A stretch of 64,000 nucleotides of DNA, taken from contig JAJGQC010000663.1 of the NCBI GenBank assembly GCA_021014325.1, positions 1 to 64,000 of the forward strand. The letters run 5' to 3'. This document shows, in pieces, positions 1 through 12,699 of the stretch (within the stretch, counting starts at the first letter, position 1; every line of letters starts with the position of its first letter). Under the pieces are notes generated by a model. That model did not search any database, was not told the origin of the DNA, and saw only the letters and a list, made by a program, of their open reading frames with translations. Made by a program: the position numbers and the translations under genes. The stretch comes from Plazaster borealis (lineage: Eukaryota > Echinodermata > Asteroidea > Forcipulatida > Labidiasteridae).

Positions 1-59
1 ATTGTTTTCATCAGAGTGGCAACACTGTTTCCATTGCAGTGAACTTCTAATTTATTTTC

Positions 60-1037
60 AAACTATTTACACAATTACCTGTTTGTTAGCCTGTACACCC
101 GGTGTCTTGCGTTTTCGCTGAACCTGCTGGTCGGCCGGCCTGTCCTGTGTCTGTAGCAAATAACACATATAACAGAAAACAAGTCTGCGTTATTATCATT
201 ATTTATTTATTTATTTCAACGCCTTTATACAGGATAAAAAGATCAACAAAAGCTGTTTTACATCAATGTCCTGTTAAAACATAAATGGTCAACATACACA
301 GTAGACTAGAAAAAAGACAAATACAAAGTAAAACTATTTAAAGTACAGTTTCTTATATAAACATTTAAATATTGCAATGGAGGAGGAACTTTGAATGGAT
401 TGTTCAAAACATTGACGCTCAGTTTAGGGACAACAATATTAAAAAGGGTTCTTAAAAGTTACATTTGTTGCTGCCATTGAAGTTTTGGTTATCTCTGTGA
501 AATTCAAAAGCGCTTTTGAGTTGTATACATATTTATTCTTGAACACTTTGCCTTTTTGTCATAAAACTATAAGTAAGATCAATTGTTTAGTTTTAGGTCC
601 AATTCCTTTTTGTTTCAGTACCGTTCTGTTGGGGCTGTTCATGCAGGCTAACCAGCAAACATTGTCAGGCTTTCATTGTATTGCTCTGTTCAGCGAATAT
701 AATTTTCTTATCATTTGTTAGTTTCAAATTGATGGTTTTTTGTTTGTTTTCACACTTACTTGTTTATTGGCCTGTACACCCAGTGTCTTGCGTTTTTCGC
801 TGAACCTGCTGGTCAGACGGCTTGTTCTTTGTCTGTAGCAAAAAAACACATATAACGGAAAAAAGTCCGCGTTATTTACATTAAAGGGTTCTAAGTTACA
901 TTTGTTGCTGCTATTAACGTTTTGGTTATCTCTGTGAAATTCAAAAGCATTTGAGTTGTATACATATTTATTCTGAACACTTTGCCTTTATGTCATAAAA
1001 ACTATAAGTAAGGTCAATTGTGTAGTTATAGGTCTAA
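60..1037. repeat. Dispersed ~430-bp repeat, about two tandem units
   Basis: A unit of roughly 430-440 bp appears here as a partial copy followed by a fuller one. Landmarks are a TTTCAGTACCGTTCTGTTGG start, a GTGTCTTGCGTTTT stretch, and TTGGTTATCTCTGTGAAATT near the end. The same unit recurs twice in tandem at about 31180-31890. No coding frame is conserved between copies, so I treat it as non-coding repeat of unknown class. Confidence 0.75.
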
Positions 1038-1079
1038 TTAGCTGTTCCGACTTACTGTCGGACCACAGGTTTTGTTTTC

Positions 1080-1094
1080 ACGAGATTTTTATTA

Positions 1095-1132
<38 letters not shown>
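1080..1132. repeat. (ATT)n microsatellite
   Basis: A run of TAT/ATT triplets lies between the ~430-bp repeat and the next tandem duplication. Confidence 0.9.
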
Positions 1133-1133
<1 letters not shown>

Positions 1134-1138
1134 TTTCT

Positions 1139-1993
1139 ATCCGCCTAAATCCCCATAGCATTTGAACACGATTTTGTTTATTCCTAATAACATTTTTAGT
1201 GAATATGAAAGACTTAAATCTAATATCATATTGAAGCTTCGGTCATGAAGTTGTTGTCAAATCTAATTAGCTTAAATTAATTAATTAGTTTACTTAGTTA
1301 TAATGACATGAACACTAATTAGCCAATCTTATTACCGCCATATCTCAAAAAATATACCCGATCGTCAAACTTTTTTCAGTTTTAGACTTCTAGATAATGT
1401 AGATGAGTTTGCCGGCCTGTGGCTGCAGAACGAGCTATCATGATTTTCATTTATTAGCCATTCACCCGTGTACAAACACATGGGGATTGTGAAAACAAAT
1501 CCACTTCAGAAACATAATTTTCAATTAAGCTCAAATTTTAAGTCCTAGAGTACACAAATAAACTTCTTATCCGCCAATCCCCATAGCATTTGAACACGAT
1601 TTTGTTTATTCCTAATAACATTTTTAGTGAATATGAAAGACTTAAATCTAATATCATATTGAAGCTTCGGTCATGAAGTTGTTGTCAAATCTAATTAGCT
1701 TAAATTAATTAATTAGTTTACTTAGTTATAATGACATGAACACTTAATTAGCCAATCTTATTACCGCCATATCTCAAAAAATATACCCCCGATCGTCAAA
1801 CTTTTTTCAGTTTTAGACTTCTAGGATAATGTAGATGAGTTTGCCGGCCTAAAATGCAGAACGACGTCATCATGACGTCATTTATTGGCGCTTTCACCCG
1901 TGTACAAACACATGGGGATTGTGAAAACAAATCCGACTTCCAGAAACATAATTTTCAATTAAGCTCAAATTTTAAGTCCTAGAGTACACAAAT
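1139..1993. repeat. Tandem duplication, two ~428-bp units
   Basis: The segment starting CCGCC...CCCCATAGCATTTG at about 1140 is repeated from about 1570 with only a few substitutions and small indels. Each unit ends in AAGTCCTAGAGTACACAAAT. A diverged relative of the same family, with the phrases CCCCATAGCATTTG and CCATATCTCAA, occurs at about 30460-31110. Confidence 0.85.
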
Positions 1994-1999
1994 GTTTCT

Positions 2000-2785
2000 T
2001 AAAACAAGACAGATTTTATTGAAGGTCAGTTTAAAAGCATCAAAACTTATTAAACATAGTCAGTCGAGAAAACCAAATTCTCAGGCAAATTTATCGCCAT
2101 GGGTACACTGCCTAGAATTTGAATTGTGTTTATATACGAAAATGAGTCGATTTCTAAACCTTTTAAAGGATTGAGGGCGCTATACGAGTTTAACGGTGCA
2201 GTTATTTGCTTTTTTCAACTCGCGATCAAGTCCTAAACCCTTTATGACCCGTGTTGTTGCGTTTTTTGTAGAATAATACATAGAGTCATCATTCCTGTCG
2301 CCGACTGACACAAGTTTATTCACAACAATCGAGAATTATTTGTTTGGCTCTCAGCGCAGCATCTTGTGACCGTTCAAATCAGATCGTTATTCATGTTTCA
2401 GCGTGGACGTGAAAAATAGACCGCCGTGTTCTGAGACGATGTGCCGGCGTGGTAGACTTGTCTGCGCTTGGGTCCCGTTAGCTGGAAAACGATGTGTTTT
2501 AGGTTTCTTATGCAAAGGCATTACTTCAGGAAACCGCCGTGTAGCAAAAAAGAAAAACTTACTGGTGGTTGCAATAAAGCAATAAAAAGAACGGTCAGTG
2601 TGGGATTTGGGGTGTGAAGAGCCAAAATTACAATACACTCATATCCCATATGAATTTACTGTTTTAGCCAAAACAAGAATTGTTACATTTACGATTTTAA
2701 TACAACAGCATTTAGCTTTACATGCATTTACAGTTATTTTTAGTAACCCCGTAACCGCTTTCTGAAACGGTCAGTTACATGTGTA
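2000..2785. other. Stretch without a supported gene
   Basis: Short open frames exist on both strands (for example 2387-2638) but none has recognisable domain content or splice support. Nothing else is seen. Confidence 0.5.
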
Positions 2786-2788
2786 AGG

Positions 2789-2945
2789 CACGGTTCATAC
2801 TTTGCGAATGCAAATGCGAAGTGAATATTGACGTCACAAATTCGCAACGAATAATTCGCAAGAGTTGAGCCAATATTCGCAGCGAAAACAGAGTTGTGAC
2901 GCCAAATTCACTTCGCATTCGCATTTGCAGGACGATGAACCAGGT
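2789..2945. mobile_element. Foldback MITE, copy 1
   Basis: The segment begins GGTTCATAC and ends GATGAACC. GCGAATGCAAATGCGAAGTG near the left end is matched in inverted order by CACTTCGCATTCGCATTTGC near the right end. The inside also has inverted TTCGCAACGAA/TATTCGCAGCGAA words, so the whole 155 bp can fold. A related, one-sided copy is at 58513-58680. No coding capacity. Confidence 0.75.
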
Positions 2946-2949
2946 TTAA

Positions 2950-3870
2950 CCGTAGCAAACGAAAACTGGGTGGAGTTGCAATAGGGCAAGAATTATACCT
3001 ATTTATTGGGGAAAGTTGTAGAAAAGAGAAATTACCTTTTCATGGCTATAAATAGGGTCAGTGTTTAATTTGGGGGTCAAGAGCTAAAAATAACAATAAA
3101 CTCATACCTCATATTTACTACTTCAGCCCAGCAAGAACATACTCATTATTACAAAGACACAAACATAATATTAATAGTATTTTTAATATCGAAAACAGCA
3201 TACAAGGTTAACATTTTCTTAAACAACCAATGTTTACATTTCAAACTGATTTATATTAATCTAAATACATCAGAACGATGTGCCATAGAAATATTACTAT
3301 TCAAAGCATTGTTTGTTCTGTTGTTTTCCTATAGGGACTTTAACCATAGAGAAATGCTTTAACATACTAATAAAACACTTGTTATACAATTGTACTTCTG
3401 CAGTGTTCTTTTTGCATGCATTGCAGTCGAGCAACTTTCTAGCCTCTGCCAATCAACACATTTTAAACTACAAACATAAGGAGAATGTAAACAGACTTTG
3501 ACAGAGATACTTTCCATCATGTAGTTGGTGCTTTAGTCCTCTCGCACTGACTATGACAATTACGCTTTATTTGTACCACGTCATAAAAATTGCATACAAG
3601 CTCAAAGATTACAAAACAATGCATTTCATATGGTGTGTTCCACTCCATGGTTCCACATACTTGAGATGTCGTAATATGCCCTCCTCATTAGTGAAGGAAT
3701 TTCATTGGCTACCAGTTACAGACGGGTAAATTTTATACTGACTTGAACAAAACTACTCCTACATGTACATTACTTGAACAAAAGTACTGCTACATGTACA
3801 TATCTTTCTATTATACTGTCATGTTACTCCTCAATATTTACTTTGGTCAACATCAGGCATCTTGAACTTG
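2950..3870. other. Stretch without a supported gene
   Basis: AT-rich sequence with only short frames. No domain, splice-supported exon or tRNA-like structure was recognised. Confidence 0.45.
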
Positions 3871-3873
3871 AAT

Positions 3874-4249
3874 AAAAGGTATCGTACACGTTTGGTAATG
3901 ACTCCAAACAAATATTAGCATAAAACTCACTTGGTAACAAGCAACAGAGAGCTGTTGATAGTATAAAACATTGTAGGAAACAACTCCCTCTGAAGTAACA
4001 TACATGTAGTTTTTGAGAAAGAGGTAATCTCACTAAAATAATAAAAACTTCTTGCAAGAAGTTTTTATTCCTATCTGAAAGCACACAAATTTGTACAACA
4101 AGGGTGTTTTTCTTTCATCATTTTCTTGCAACTTCAATGACCAATTGAGCCCAAATTTTCACAGGCTTGTTATTTTATGCATATGTTGGGATACACCAAG
4201 TGAGAACACTGGTCTTTGACAATTTCCAAACGTGTTCAGTGCCTTTTAA
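3874..4249. mobile_element. TTAA-type MITE, family A copy 1
   Basis: The left end, AAAGGTATCGTACACGTTTG, is matched in inverted orientation by CCAAACGTGTTCAGTGCCTT at the right end. The interior, including AAGCACACAAATTTGTACAA, is shared with copies at 52011-52340 and 59962-60328. The length (~375 bp) and absence of a transposase frame fit a non-autonomous DNA element. The flanks here are slightly decayed from TTAA. Confidence 0.85.
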
Positions 4250-4899
4250 ACGGACGACAAGCTAGCTCAGACCTGGGGTTGGTTAGTGATTGGTTAGGCC
4301 TACCTCCATTGGTGCCTAATGCAGCCTGTGCGGGAATCGATCAGAGTGAGAAATTGTACACAATTTGCGATAATTTTAATACAGCGACTCCAAGCACAAA
4401 TATTATTTTGCTGAGACACACACAGTTTGTGAATGTTTTGTGCATGTACTCCAGAGCTTACGAATAATTTTTATATCAAAATTATTTAATTTCAAATGTA
4501 TACAGGGCAGTGATGCATGAGGAAAATGTGCCAAAGACACACAAGTCCTCTATTTGTTTTAAGAAATAATAGTTGTCAAAGTAATTTTCTGAGTGTGAAA
4601 TATCAAAATTCTCTCTGTAACTTCATATGTTATACCATAGTTATACATTTGATTGACACAAGACAAATAAAATGTCATGTAATGAAATCAATGTCCTCAG
4701 GGTGATGTGCCCCACAGTATATCAATCTCTTTCAATTTTTCTCATAGGGCTTTTGTTAACTGGTATTCCTCTGTACTTTCTCATGAAATTAATGTTTTAT
4801 ATAAAAAAATGTTACTTGAACTTGAACTTCAATGATGCTTCAGCAACTCCGGTGCCAATGTCATTATACCTTCAGTTAAACTGTACGTTGAAAATTCCT

Positions 4900-5100
4900 A
4901 AACCTAACACCATAGTATAACAGTAAAATGTTTGTGGCGTGGTCCTAATAACAAAGGGAGATGGTGTAGTCTTTCACCTGATGTGGTCCTACAAATGAGG
5001 GAGTTGACGTGGTCTGGAGATAACGTGGTCTGGAGATGACATGGTCTTTCACATGATGTGGTCCTACACCTGAGGGAGATGACGTGGACCTTCACCTGCA
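4900..5100. repeat. Short imperfect GTGGTC repeats
   Basis: GTGGTC and ACGTGGTC words recur at irregular 15-40-bp spacing between about 4935 and 5095 (for example ATGTGGTCCTAC twice). This is a diffuse minisatellite with no coding meaning. Confidence 0.5.
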
Positions 5101-5454
5101 CCGGTATGAGTGATGATTATGTTGTGGAATCTCATCTGTGTGCAGCTGTTGCATAGCTCACTGTTGTAAACATCATTACTGTAAACCTAAGTGTCATGAA
5201 ATAAAAAAAATAGTACCAGATAATAAAATACAATGTATCTACTTGTCAAGGAATTATACATTACTGATCAATTTGCACATCTCAAATAATCAATAAATAT
5301 TGAAAACCTTATACATACCCTATAATGCTCATAAAACTGTCATTCAACAATGCTCATTGTTACCATATCGCTTTTAAATATAAATTACACTGTAAGGTAA
5401 AGCTGTTATACTATGTATGACAAGTTGAAAACATTTCTAATGAGTATTACGATT

Positions 5455-5500
5455 CTCCTGAAGACGAGCACAGTATACTGTTCGAAACGTTGAGACCAAA
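5455..5500 (+). other. Hammerhead-like conserved core motif
   Basis: CCTGAAGACGAGCAC is followed by a short self-complementary segment (ACAGT/ACTGT) and then TTCGAAACGTTGAG. The order CTGAAGA, stem, CGAAAC resembles the core of minimal hammerhead ribozymes associated with Penelope-like retroelements. Degenerate relatives occur near 36400 and 58750. Without a full three-stem fold this stays tentative. Confidence 0.3.
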
Positions 5501-6719
5501 CCAGCTCTTTTCAGAGCCAACACTCCTCCCAAAAGAGATTTTACACATGGTTGTACCCGCAAATTTACTACTATTTATAGTTACTTCTTACTTTCAACAC
5601 CATGCAAAGCTTCAAACACCACTTACTGAGTACTACGAAGTTAGATAACACTTGTACACCACCGACACATACACAAAATTGTGCATACTTGCACTTGTAC
5701 ATGTATGGCTCTCCAGACATCTTGGAAAATACACTTACCAACAATTTGATGTTTGCAACATCTACAACTGTCACAGTACAAGCAAATGTTCACCATGGTG
5801 ACACTCCAATATGATGTTCAGTTCTACACTCAGCATTATTACTCTATCATGTCTACAATCAAATTATAATGAAAGTTAAAGTTAGCATTTCGTCCATAAC
5901 ACAAATACTACATAATTTCAACACCATAATCTCATAGAGCTCTGTACATCAACTGATAGTGTTTCAGTCTGTGCTTTGATTTTATGTGACATCACATTGT
6001 GCAAATTGATTGAACTAATTCATTGAATCTAATTGCCATATGGGAATGATTCTGAAGGACTGGGACCGGTAGGCCCAAACTACAACTGCTTAATACAGGA
6101 TCAAGCATTCTAATCAAGTCCAAACAGTTTTGTCTGATGTGATATAGGACAAGAGGATAATGGAGGGATTAGGTCACACACTAGCAAAACTCCTAAGTCA
6201 ATGAGGGTTAGGTAATGTATAAACAAACAATGATTCAAGTAATTGTTCTGTCAATGAAAATCTAAATACAAAAATCTAATTTCGCAATAACTTTTACTTG
6301 AATAAATAATATTAGGTTCAACTTGTTTCTGTTGTCTTTCGGAAACTAATTATTTAATCTAAATTTTAAAATATCACAAAGTCATCAGTCAACGGTGGAA
6401 ATAGTATTGTGTTTCATTCAGGGCAACAAGACACACATTTAACAATGTTTTCAAATGAAAAGCACACAATTAGAAAATGTGTTCGTAAGGTTGCAAAATG
6501 TTGCAGCACTGGTATGTGCTACAACTCTTCACTTTTCCTTCAGAAATGTCACTTACATTTACAGAAGACTACGGTATTACCATACTCAAGCACAGAAGTC
6601 ATGGGACTCAAACTTCACTTCAATAGGCTAAAGCAGTCGTTGCTCAGTAGAGCCGCGATGGCATCCCACTTCCATGTCATCACACTGCTTCAGCACACTA
6701 GACTCAACAAGTAGATCCC

Positions 6720-7710
6720 AGGTGGGCAAGGTTATGATGTCATCCCACATCAGCACACTAAACTCAGTAAGTGAAGTAGACTTCTAGGTGAGCAGGGTTA
6801 TGATGTCACCCCACTTCAGCACACTAGACTCAGTAAGTGGAGTAGACTCCCAGGTGAGCAGGGTTATGATGTCATCCCACTTCAGCACACTAAACTCAGT
6901 AAGTGAAGTAGACTTCTAGGTGAGCAGGGTTATGATGTCACCCCACTTCAGCACACTAGACTCAGTAAGTGGAGTAGACTCCCAGGTGAGCAGGGTTATG
7001 ATGTCACCCCACTTCAGCACACTAGACTCAGTAAGTGGAGTAGACTCCCAGGTGAGCAGGGTTATGATGTCACCCCACTTCAGCACACTAGACTCAGTAA
7101 GTGGAGTAGACTCCCAGGTGAGCAGGGTTATGATGTCACCCCACTTCAGCACACTAGACTCAGTAAGTGGAGTAGACTCCCAGGTGAGCAGGGTTATGAT
7201 GTCACCCCACTTCACCACACTAGACTCAGTAATTGAAGTTGACTCCCAGGTGAGCAGGGTCATGATGTCACCCCACTTCAGCACACTAGACTCAGTAAGT
7301 GAAGTAGACTTCTAGGTGAGCAGGGTTATGATGTCACCCCACTTCAGCACACTAGACTCAGTAAGTGGAGTAGACTCCCAGGTGAGCAGGGTTATGATGT
7401 CATCCCACTTCAGCACACTAGACTTAGTACGTGGAGTAGACTCCCAGGTGAGCAGGGTTATGATGTCACCCCACTTCAGCAAACTAGACTCAGTAAGTAG
7501 AGTAGTCTCCCAGGTGAGCAGGGTTATGATGTCACCCCACTTCAGCACACTAGACTCAGTACGTGGAGTAGACTCCCAGGTGAGCAGGGTTATGATGTCA
7601 CCCCACTTCAGCAAACTAGACTCAGTAAGTAGAGTAGTCTCCCAGGTGAGCAGGGTTATGATGTCACCCCACTTCAGTACACTGGACACAGTAAGTGGAG
7701 TAGTCTCCAG
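6720..7710. repeat. 66-bp minisatellite, about 15 copies
   Basis: The tandem unit of 66 bp contains GGTGAGCAGGGTTATGATGT followed by CACCCCACTTCAGCACACTA. Neighbouring copies differ by only a few substitutions. Because the period is a multiple of three and lacks stops, long frames of a 22-residue repeat are open on both strands. I regard these as a consequence of the repeat rather than genes. Confidence 0.95.
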
Positions 7711-7749
7711 TCAGCATGATCAGCATAACAAGTTAGTGATGATTTAGTG

Positions 7750-8395
7750 ATGATTGCTTAAGTGTGTGGGTATTCACCAACATCATTACTAAGCATATTC
7801 ATTGAAGTTACCTTAACCAAGTTTGATCAATACTTACGGGCCTTGTGTCTTGCTTGAGCAGAAATACCATCTGTTATGATTATTCATTATGGAGCACACC
7901 TTCAGCATATTGGTCTCAGATATCATCTGTTCATCAATCAAAAATAATAAATAAAATCATTAATTTCATTCACTTTTCTTAAGGCTTGTCAAACTTGTTT
8001 TTCTATCTTTTCTTTGGTTTGTTTATCAAATTCTGGATTCATGTTCTACTTTAAATGGACAATTATGCCATAAAAAGTAAATTCACATACAAACTGACAC
8101 TTTGGCTTTATATCTTCGATGACTCATATTGATGATTTCTTATTGATGATATATTTTTGTAGATTTGTTTGTCAGTAAAGCTAATGTAGACTGTTTAATG
8201 ATAAGTTCTCCATGCTTTGTTATTAACTTCTCGTTTTTTAATAACATTAACAATATGGAACAACAAATGCTTTCACCTGTTTGGTAAATATGTACAGTAA
8301 GTTTTTAATCTTTCAATTTTAGCATGGTTTATACTTTTGTAGTGTACTTAAAGTTTTCTTCTGTAATTTTCTTACTGGAATTTGTATTGTTATGC
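7750..8395. other. Stretch without a supported gene
   Basis: AT-rich sequence between the minisatellite and the 3' side of the Helentron. No coding frame or structured RNA recognised. It may include the non-coding 3' end of the Helentron, but I could not identify a terminal CTRR plus hairpin with confidence. Confidence 0.4.
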
Positions 8396-8460
8396 GCCCT
8401 TGAACAGGCTCGTCCTGGAGAGAGCGCAATATAAATTCAATAAATTATTACTATTATTTA
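8390..8460 (+). mobile_element. SINE 3' tail fragment
   Basis: TATGCGCCCTTGAACAGGC, then GAGAGAGCGCAATATAAATT and an AATAAATTATTACTATTATT tail. This 'GCGCTATATAAA...(ATT)n' ending is shared with tails at about 20880, 48520, 55220 and 56600. Confidence 0.6.
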
Positions 8461-8563
8461 TTCTTTCACTTTAATTACTTTCAATGTACACTGTATAACT
8501 TTCGAGTACGTTTCATTTAACTTATTCTTCGCATTCCTTGAATCTTTCTTTCAATAAGCTACC

Positions 8564-10487
8564 TTATGCCTTACACTGAACATTTACACTCACAGCCTCA
8601 TGATAACTATAATAAGTAGGAATGACATCACACTGAACTGAATCTATCCCTCTGACATACACATGATCAATTAATGTTCCCTTCTCAGTAGTGGCATTTA
8701 CAACACATTGCTTATAACCATGCTCGCTCATCATATTCACAATACTTGAAGAATGTGTACCGTTACTCTTCTCATTCAGGATATTTTCATTAAAGTCTCC
8801 CATTATTATACATCTGTTGGATACTTTGTGGAGTTCATTCACAAGCACTTTCATATTAGATATGAAGTCTCGAAGCACATAAGAAACTGGTCGATAGATA
8901 ACAACAACTGTTAATGACACATTGGAAACTATCTGAAATGCAATATACTCAATATTGTGCACTGGCATGGTGAGTCTACTCGTTGCTTTGTTTATTCTAC
9001 TGTACACTGCTACACCTCCATGACACTGTTGCTGTAATGTTTCAGTCAGCTGACTGGTGTTATCATAGGAAAGACATCTTGGCTGATGGTAGCTTTTGAA
9101 GGTATCTAACTGTAAGTCATACTCCTGTTGATCTTCAGTCCACGTTTCTGTCAAACAAATGACATCTGATTTCATCATTTCACTGTTACATTTCAAGTCC
9201 ATATAATGTGCTTTCAACCCCTGGACGTTATGCATCATGATGCTAACAGTAGCAGGTGTGTTTGTACAGTTGATACCCTGTTTATTAATAAATGGTGGCA
9301 TACTACTCAAACAATCAGCAACAGCTTCATTACAATATATGAATTTCTCATGAAAACCTTGAATAACAAGACCATTCAGTGATGTGACACGACTGAGACT
9401 CACATAAGCCTGTCCTGCTGCAAATGTTTTATCAAGACACACTACAGCTTTGTCTGTTGTCATTCCTTGTACCTTGTGAGCTGTGCAGGCCCAACATAAC
9501 TTCAACGGAAACTGATGGCGTACCCATTTTTTACCAATGCTTTCTTCCTGAATCTCAATGGGTACACTAATGTCGTCATTTGAAGATGATGCAAATTTCT
9601 TCCTCAACTTCATTCCAACCTTGTCGTTATCAAACTTAACATTGATACATTTTACTTCATCCGACTTATTCTGTGACATTACTAATTGTGATACAGTACC
9701 AAACACTCCATTAACAAGGCCATCAGATACATCAATGTTTTTAATCAGCATAACTCTAGCACCAACACCAAGTAACACTGACTGTGGCAAGCTTCCAGAC
9801 TTCTTCTGATGTTTTCCTCGTTTAACTTTCTTAGCATTGTGCGAGTCTGTCTCATAATCCTTTGCTTCAATAAGCAAACAATCTGAATACCTTGAATGCA
9901 GAATCTTCATATTTTGTTCATCCACTTGTTTGTTACATGGGAATATATGGAGAGCCTCATTCCATTCTTCACCTGTCTGACGTCCTTTCAAAATGTTTAC
10001 ATCATCCTCCTGTAAGGCTTTATCTTTCTTTCTCACTCTTAGTCTGTTAAGTATCTCTGCAAACTTTCCATCTTCCTTTTGCCTCATTATTTTACTTAGT
10101 TCAACTAACTTGAAATTGTCAATCCACAGATCACATGTTACAGTATTGTGGTACAAAGCTTTCGCTTTCACTGGAGGTAACTGATAAAAATCTCCAACAG
10201 CTAAAATACTGACATTGCCAAAAGGGTTGTGATTCCTAGATTGCTTAATCTGTCTTAACCGTCCGTGGATGTAATACAGTAATTTCTGACCAACCATTGA
10301 AACTTCATCTATAACCAATATCTGTAACTGACTGAGCTTACTACGAAGAGTACTGATCTTCTCTTCACCAAGTGGTTGTTATGGTAGTCTCACATCTATT
10401 GGTATACTTAGGCCATTGTGAATTGTGGTACCGTTTATATTAAATGCGGCCACACCTGTGGGGGCAGTCAGCATAACAGACACATCA
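8564..10487 (-). pseudogene. Helentron helicase C-terminal half plus AP-like endonuclease
   Basis: The frame resumes after a frameshift at about 10490 ([17 protein letters not shown], helicase motif Ia region) and is interrupted by TAA at 10379-10381. It then continues with LVIDEVSMVG (Walker B/motif II), AVGDFYQLPP (motif III) and YVSLSRVTSLNGLVI (motif VI), all typical PIF1/Helitron helicase. From about 9245 downwards an endonuclease/exonuclease/phosphatase domain follows: MMHNVQGLKAHY, CLTETWTE with the metal-binding Glu, MGDFNEN, and a terminal YYSYHEAVSV keeping the His but not the usual SDH triplet. The stop is at 8564. This fused endonuclease separates Helentrons from canonical Helitrons and is thought to act in integration. 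Confidence 0.88.
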
Positions 10488-11390
10488 TCAGGGTTTCGTC
10501 ATTGATCCGAGTATTCTTGTTGCTTCATAATCAATACACTTTACTAGCAGAGACTTTCCAGTCCCTGCACCACCAGTAACAAAAACTTGAAATGCGTCAG
10601 GGTTTTTACCGTTAGCCTTGTCTATGCACCATTGTCTAATATTGTAAAATACCTGTTTCTGTTGGGCATTTAATAACCTCATCATATTTAATGCATCTGA
10701 CTTTGCTACTCTGGATGAGTGACCTTCAATGTCACAAACTCTCTCTTCATTTTTATCAGATTTCAAGTCTGGAATACTCAATTCATCTTCACCTTCATCT
10801 ATGATAGGCTGCATTTGCTCTTCACATTCATCTCTTTCCTGTTCAGTTTCAGGACTGATTAATGCCCAAGCATCTTCCTGCACATTAAAGTTCTCATGGT
10901 GTAGTTCTGCATTCTCTAGTGAGTCAAGATCAACTTCAAATCTGCAGCGGTTATTATCCACAATAGTTTTTACAGATTGCAATCTTCCAAGTACATTGAC
11001 AAAGCCAGTCATATAGAAGTCAGAATATGTTTCAAATTTTGGTGGTCTCAAATGTGCATCGACAAGGTATGGGAGAAATAGCTGCAGAATACTTTGGTAG
11101 TATTTCTCAGGACATTTGGTGACTGAAAATCTTGGATATCTTATAACAGCTGGATCAGTTCTGTAGCGTTTCATTACGTGTCCCAAGTCATTCTTCAATG
11201 CATACACTGGTGTTTGTCTCTTATCACTAGATACTTTATAATTGTTGTACAGTACTCTGTACTCTGAAGAAAATGTAGCTAGACACATTGATTCAAACGT
11301 ATCAATATCTGGTCTTGCTTTATAACGATCAATTTTGCTAATCATCCACACACTGTCTTCATTCCTGTCACCATCATCATCATCATCATT

Positions 11391-11433
<43 letters not shown>

Positions 11434-11627
11434 CCACCATCACCACCATTGCGTGACTTGTTCTGAATAACACTCAAGGGCAAGCTCATTCGGACTGGGT
11501 TCTCTCCTAATGGTATAAACTCAACCTTTCTAGAACACTCTTGAAGTCTCAATGTACAACAACGATAGACTGCTTCTTGAGCTGACACTTCACGATTTTG
11601 CAGATAAACACTCCCAATCTGTTTCAT
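10488..11627 (-). pseudogene. Helentron Rep-helicase linker and helicase N-terminus
   Basis: The segment begins with the family hallmark [12 protein letters not shown] just after the Rep domain and ends with the helicase Walker A motif [16 protein letters not shown] (about 10545-10585). Between them is a ~20-residue poly-Asp tract encoded by a CAT/ATC microsatellite at about 11385-11445. It is joined by a 1-base frame change to the upstream Rep segment near 11625 and by another frame change to the downstream helicase segment near 10490. Without repair of both breaks the ATPase core is split between Walker A and Walker B. Confidence 0.85.
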
Positions 11628-11935
11628 ACTCTGTTTGGCATCTTGATGCCTTCTTCAGCCTCACTCTGTGCATGTTTCAATAATTGTCCCATCTCACGTT
11701 CTGCTTTGCTCATGTAACTGACAACATAACATACACATGCATATACATCAGTGATGTATTGAATGTCCATATTGGCATTCCAGCATCTTAGCAAATCAGG
11801 ATTGTAGTGATTAACCCACGCATCTTGAGGCTCTCTTTTCAACACAATATTCACTTTTTTAGTAAGCACGTCATTTGCTTCCTCAAAATCATCCTGTGTA
11901 ATTCCAATCTCTGTGAACAATTCATCAGTTGTCAT
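11624..11935 (-). pseudogene. Helentron Rep catalytic-tyrosine segment
   Basis: A short piece of the Rep domain. It contains [19 protein letters not shown] followed by SKAEREMG, the Helentron version of the motif carrying the active-site tyrosines that form the covalent 5'-phosphotyrosine link during rolling-circle transposition. It lies between one-base frame breaks at about 11932 and 11627. The upstream break is tightly bounded because the downstream frame has stops (TAA TGA TGA) just before it. Confidence 0.85.
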
Positions 11936-12699
11936 ATGTTGATTTCCTCATCATTAATCGCAGTCCATACTGATTTCAACAATTCCTTTGCATCATCTTC
12001 TGTTAGTGTATTATCTAACTTATCGTCTTGATCATCAATATCAATTGGTACTGGATTACCAACAAATGTCCTCATGGATGGTGGCCTTGGAAAATTAAAT
12101 CGACACTGGGTACCCTTTTTCTTGCATGATTTGGAATGCCGCTTACTATGTTGCTGAACACTGCTCACAATTTCATTCAACTCTTCATCTTCTTGTTTTG
12201 ATGGCAATGCACAACTTACATACTTATCAACAAACTCTGCCACTTCATCATCACTCTCTGTACTCAACTTAGGTGCATCTTCAATCCAAAATAGACAATG
12301 AGTATGTGGTGAGCCTCTTTGCTGGAATTCTACTCGATAAAAATAATCTTTCACTTTCCCAATAGGTGCTGCTCTGGACATTATCACATCTTTCAAAAAT
12401 GTATGAAATCTTTTATCAAACATTCTCGCAGCAGTTACAGGATTACTCCTCAATAACAGACATATGTCATTCCAGTCCAATTCATCAATACTCCTTGAAT
12501 CACCTTGTTGTTTGAGAAGTGTATTGATTAATTCAGGCCATCTCATATCTGCTGCAGAAAATGAACAAAACCATGTAGGTATACCAAGCTGTCTTACCAT
12601 TGCTAAAATATTCTTCTGACATGACTGCCAATAAGGTGGAGTTCCTCTGATAGGTTTCAAGAACTTGTATCCCTGGTCTGATTTCAGCATGTCTTTCAA
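11932..12699 (-). pseudogene. Helentron Rep (HUH) N-terminal segment
   Basis: The start contains [18 protein letters not shown] and [18 protein letters not shown], the Helitron_like_N signature. About 120 residues on is the HUH nuclease motif in the form [16 protein letters not shown] (about 12286-12330), whose two His residues bind the catalytic metal. These motifs belong to the single-strand nuclease that nicks the element and its target. The upstream frame junction is bounded by an in-frame TAG just 5' of it, so the one-base break is near 12700. Confidence 0.88.

Noticed and set aside
6916..7747. Long frames on both strands encoding a 22-residue repeat protein
   Set aside because: They follow from a 66-bp repeat with a period divisible by three and no stops; no start context, splice sites or non-repeat domain support a gene.
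11385..11445. CRISPR-like or regulatory direct repeat
   Set aside because: It is a simple CAT/ATC microsatellite encoding poly-Asp within the Helentron; no spacers.
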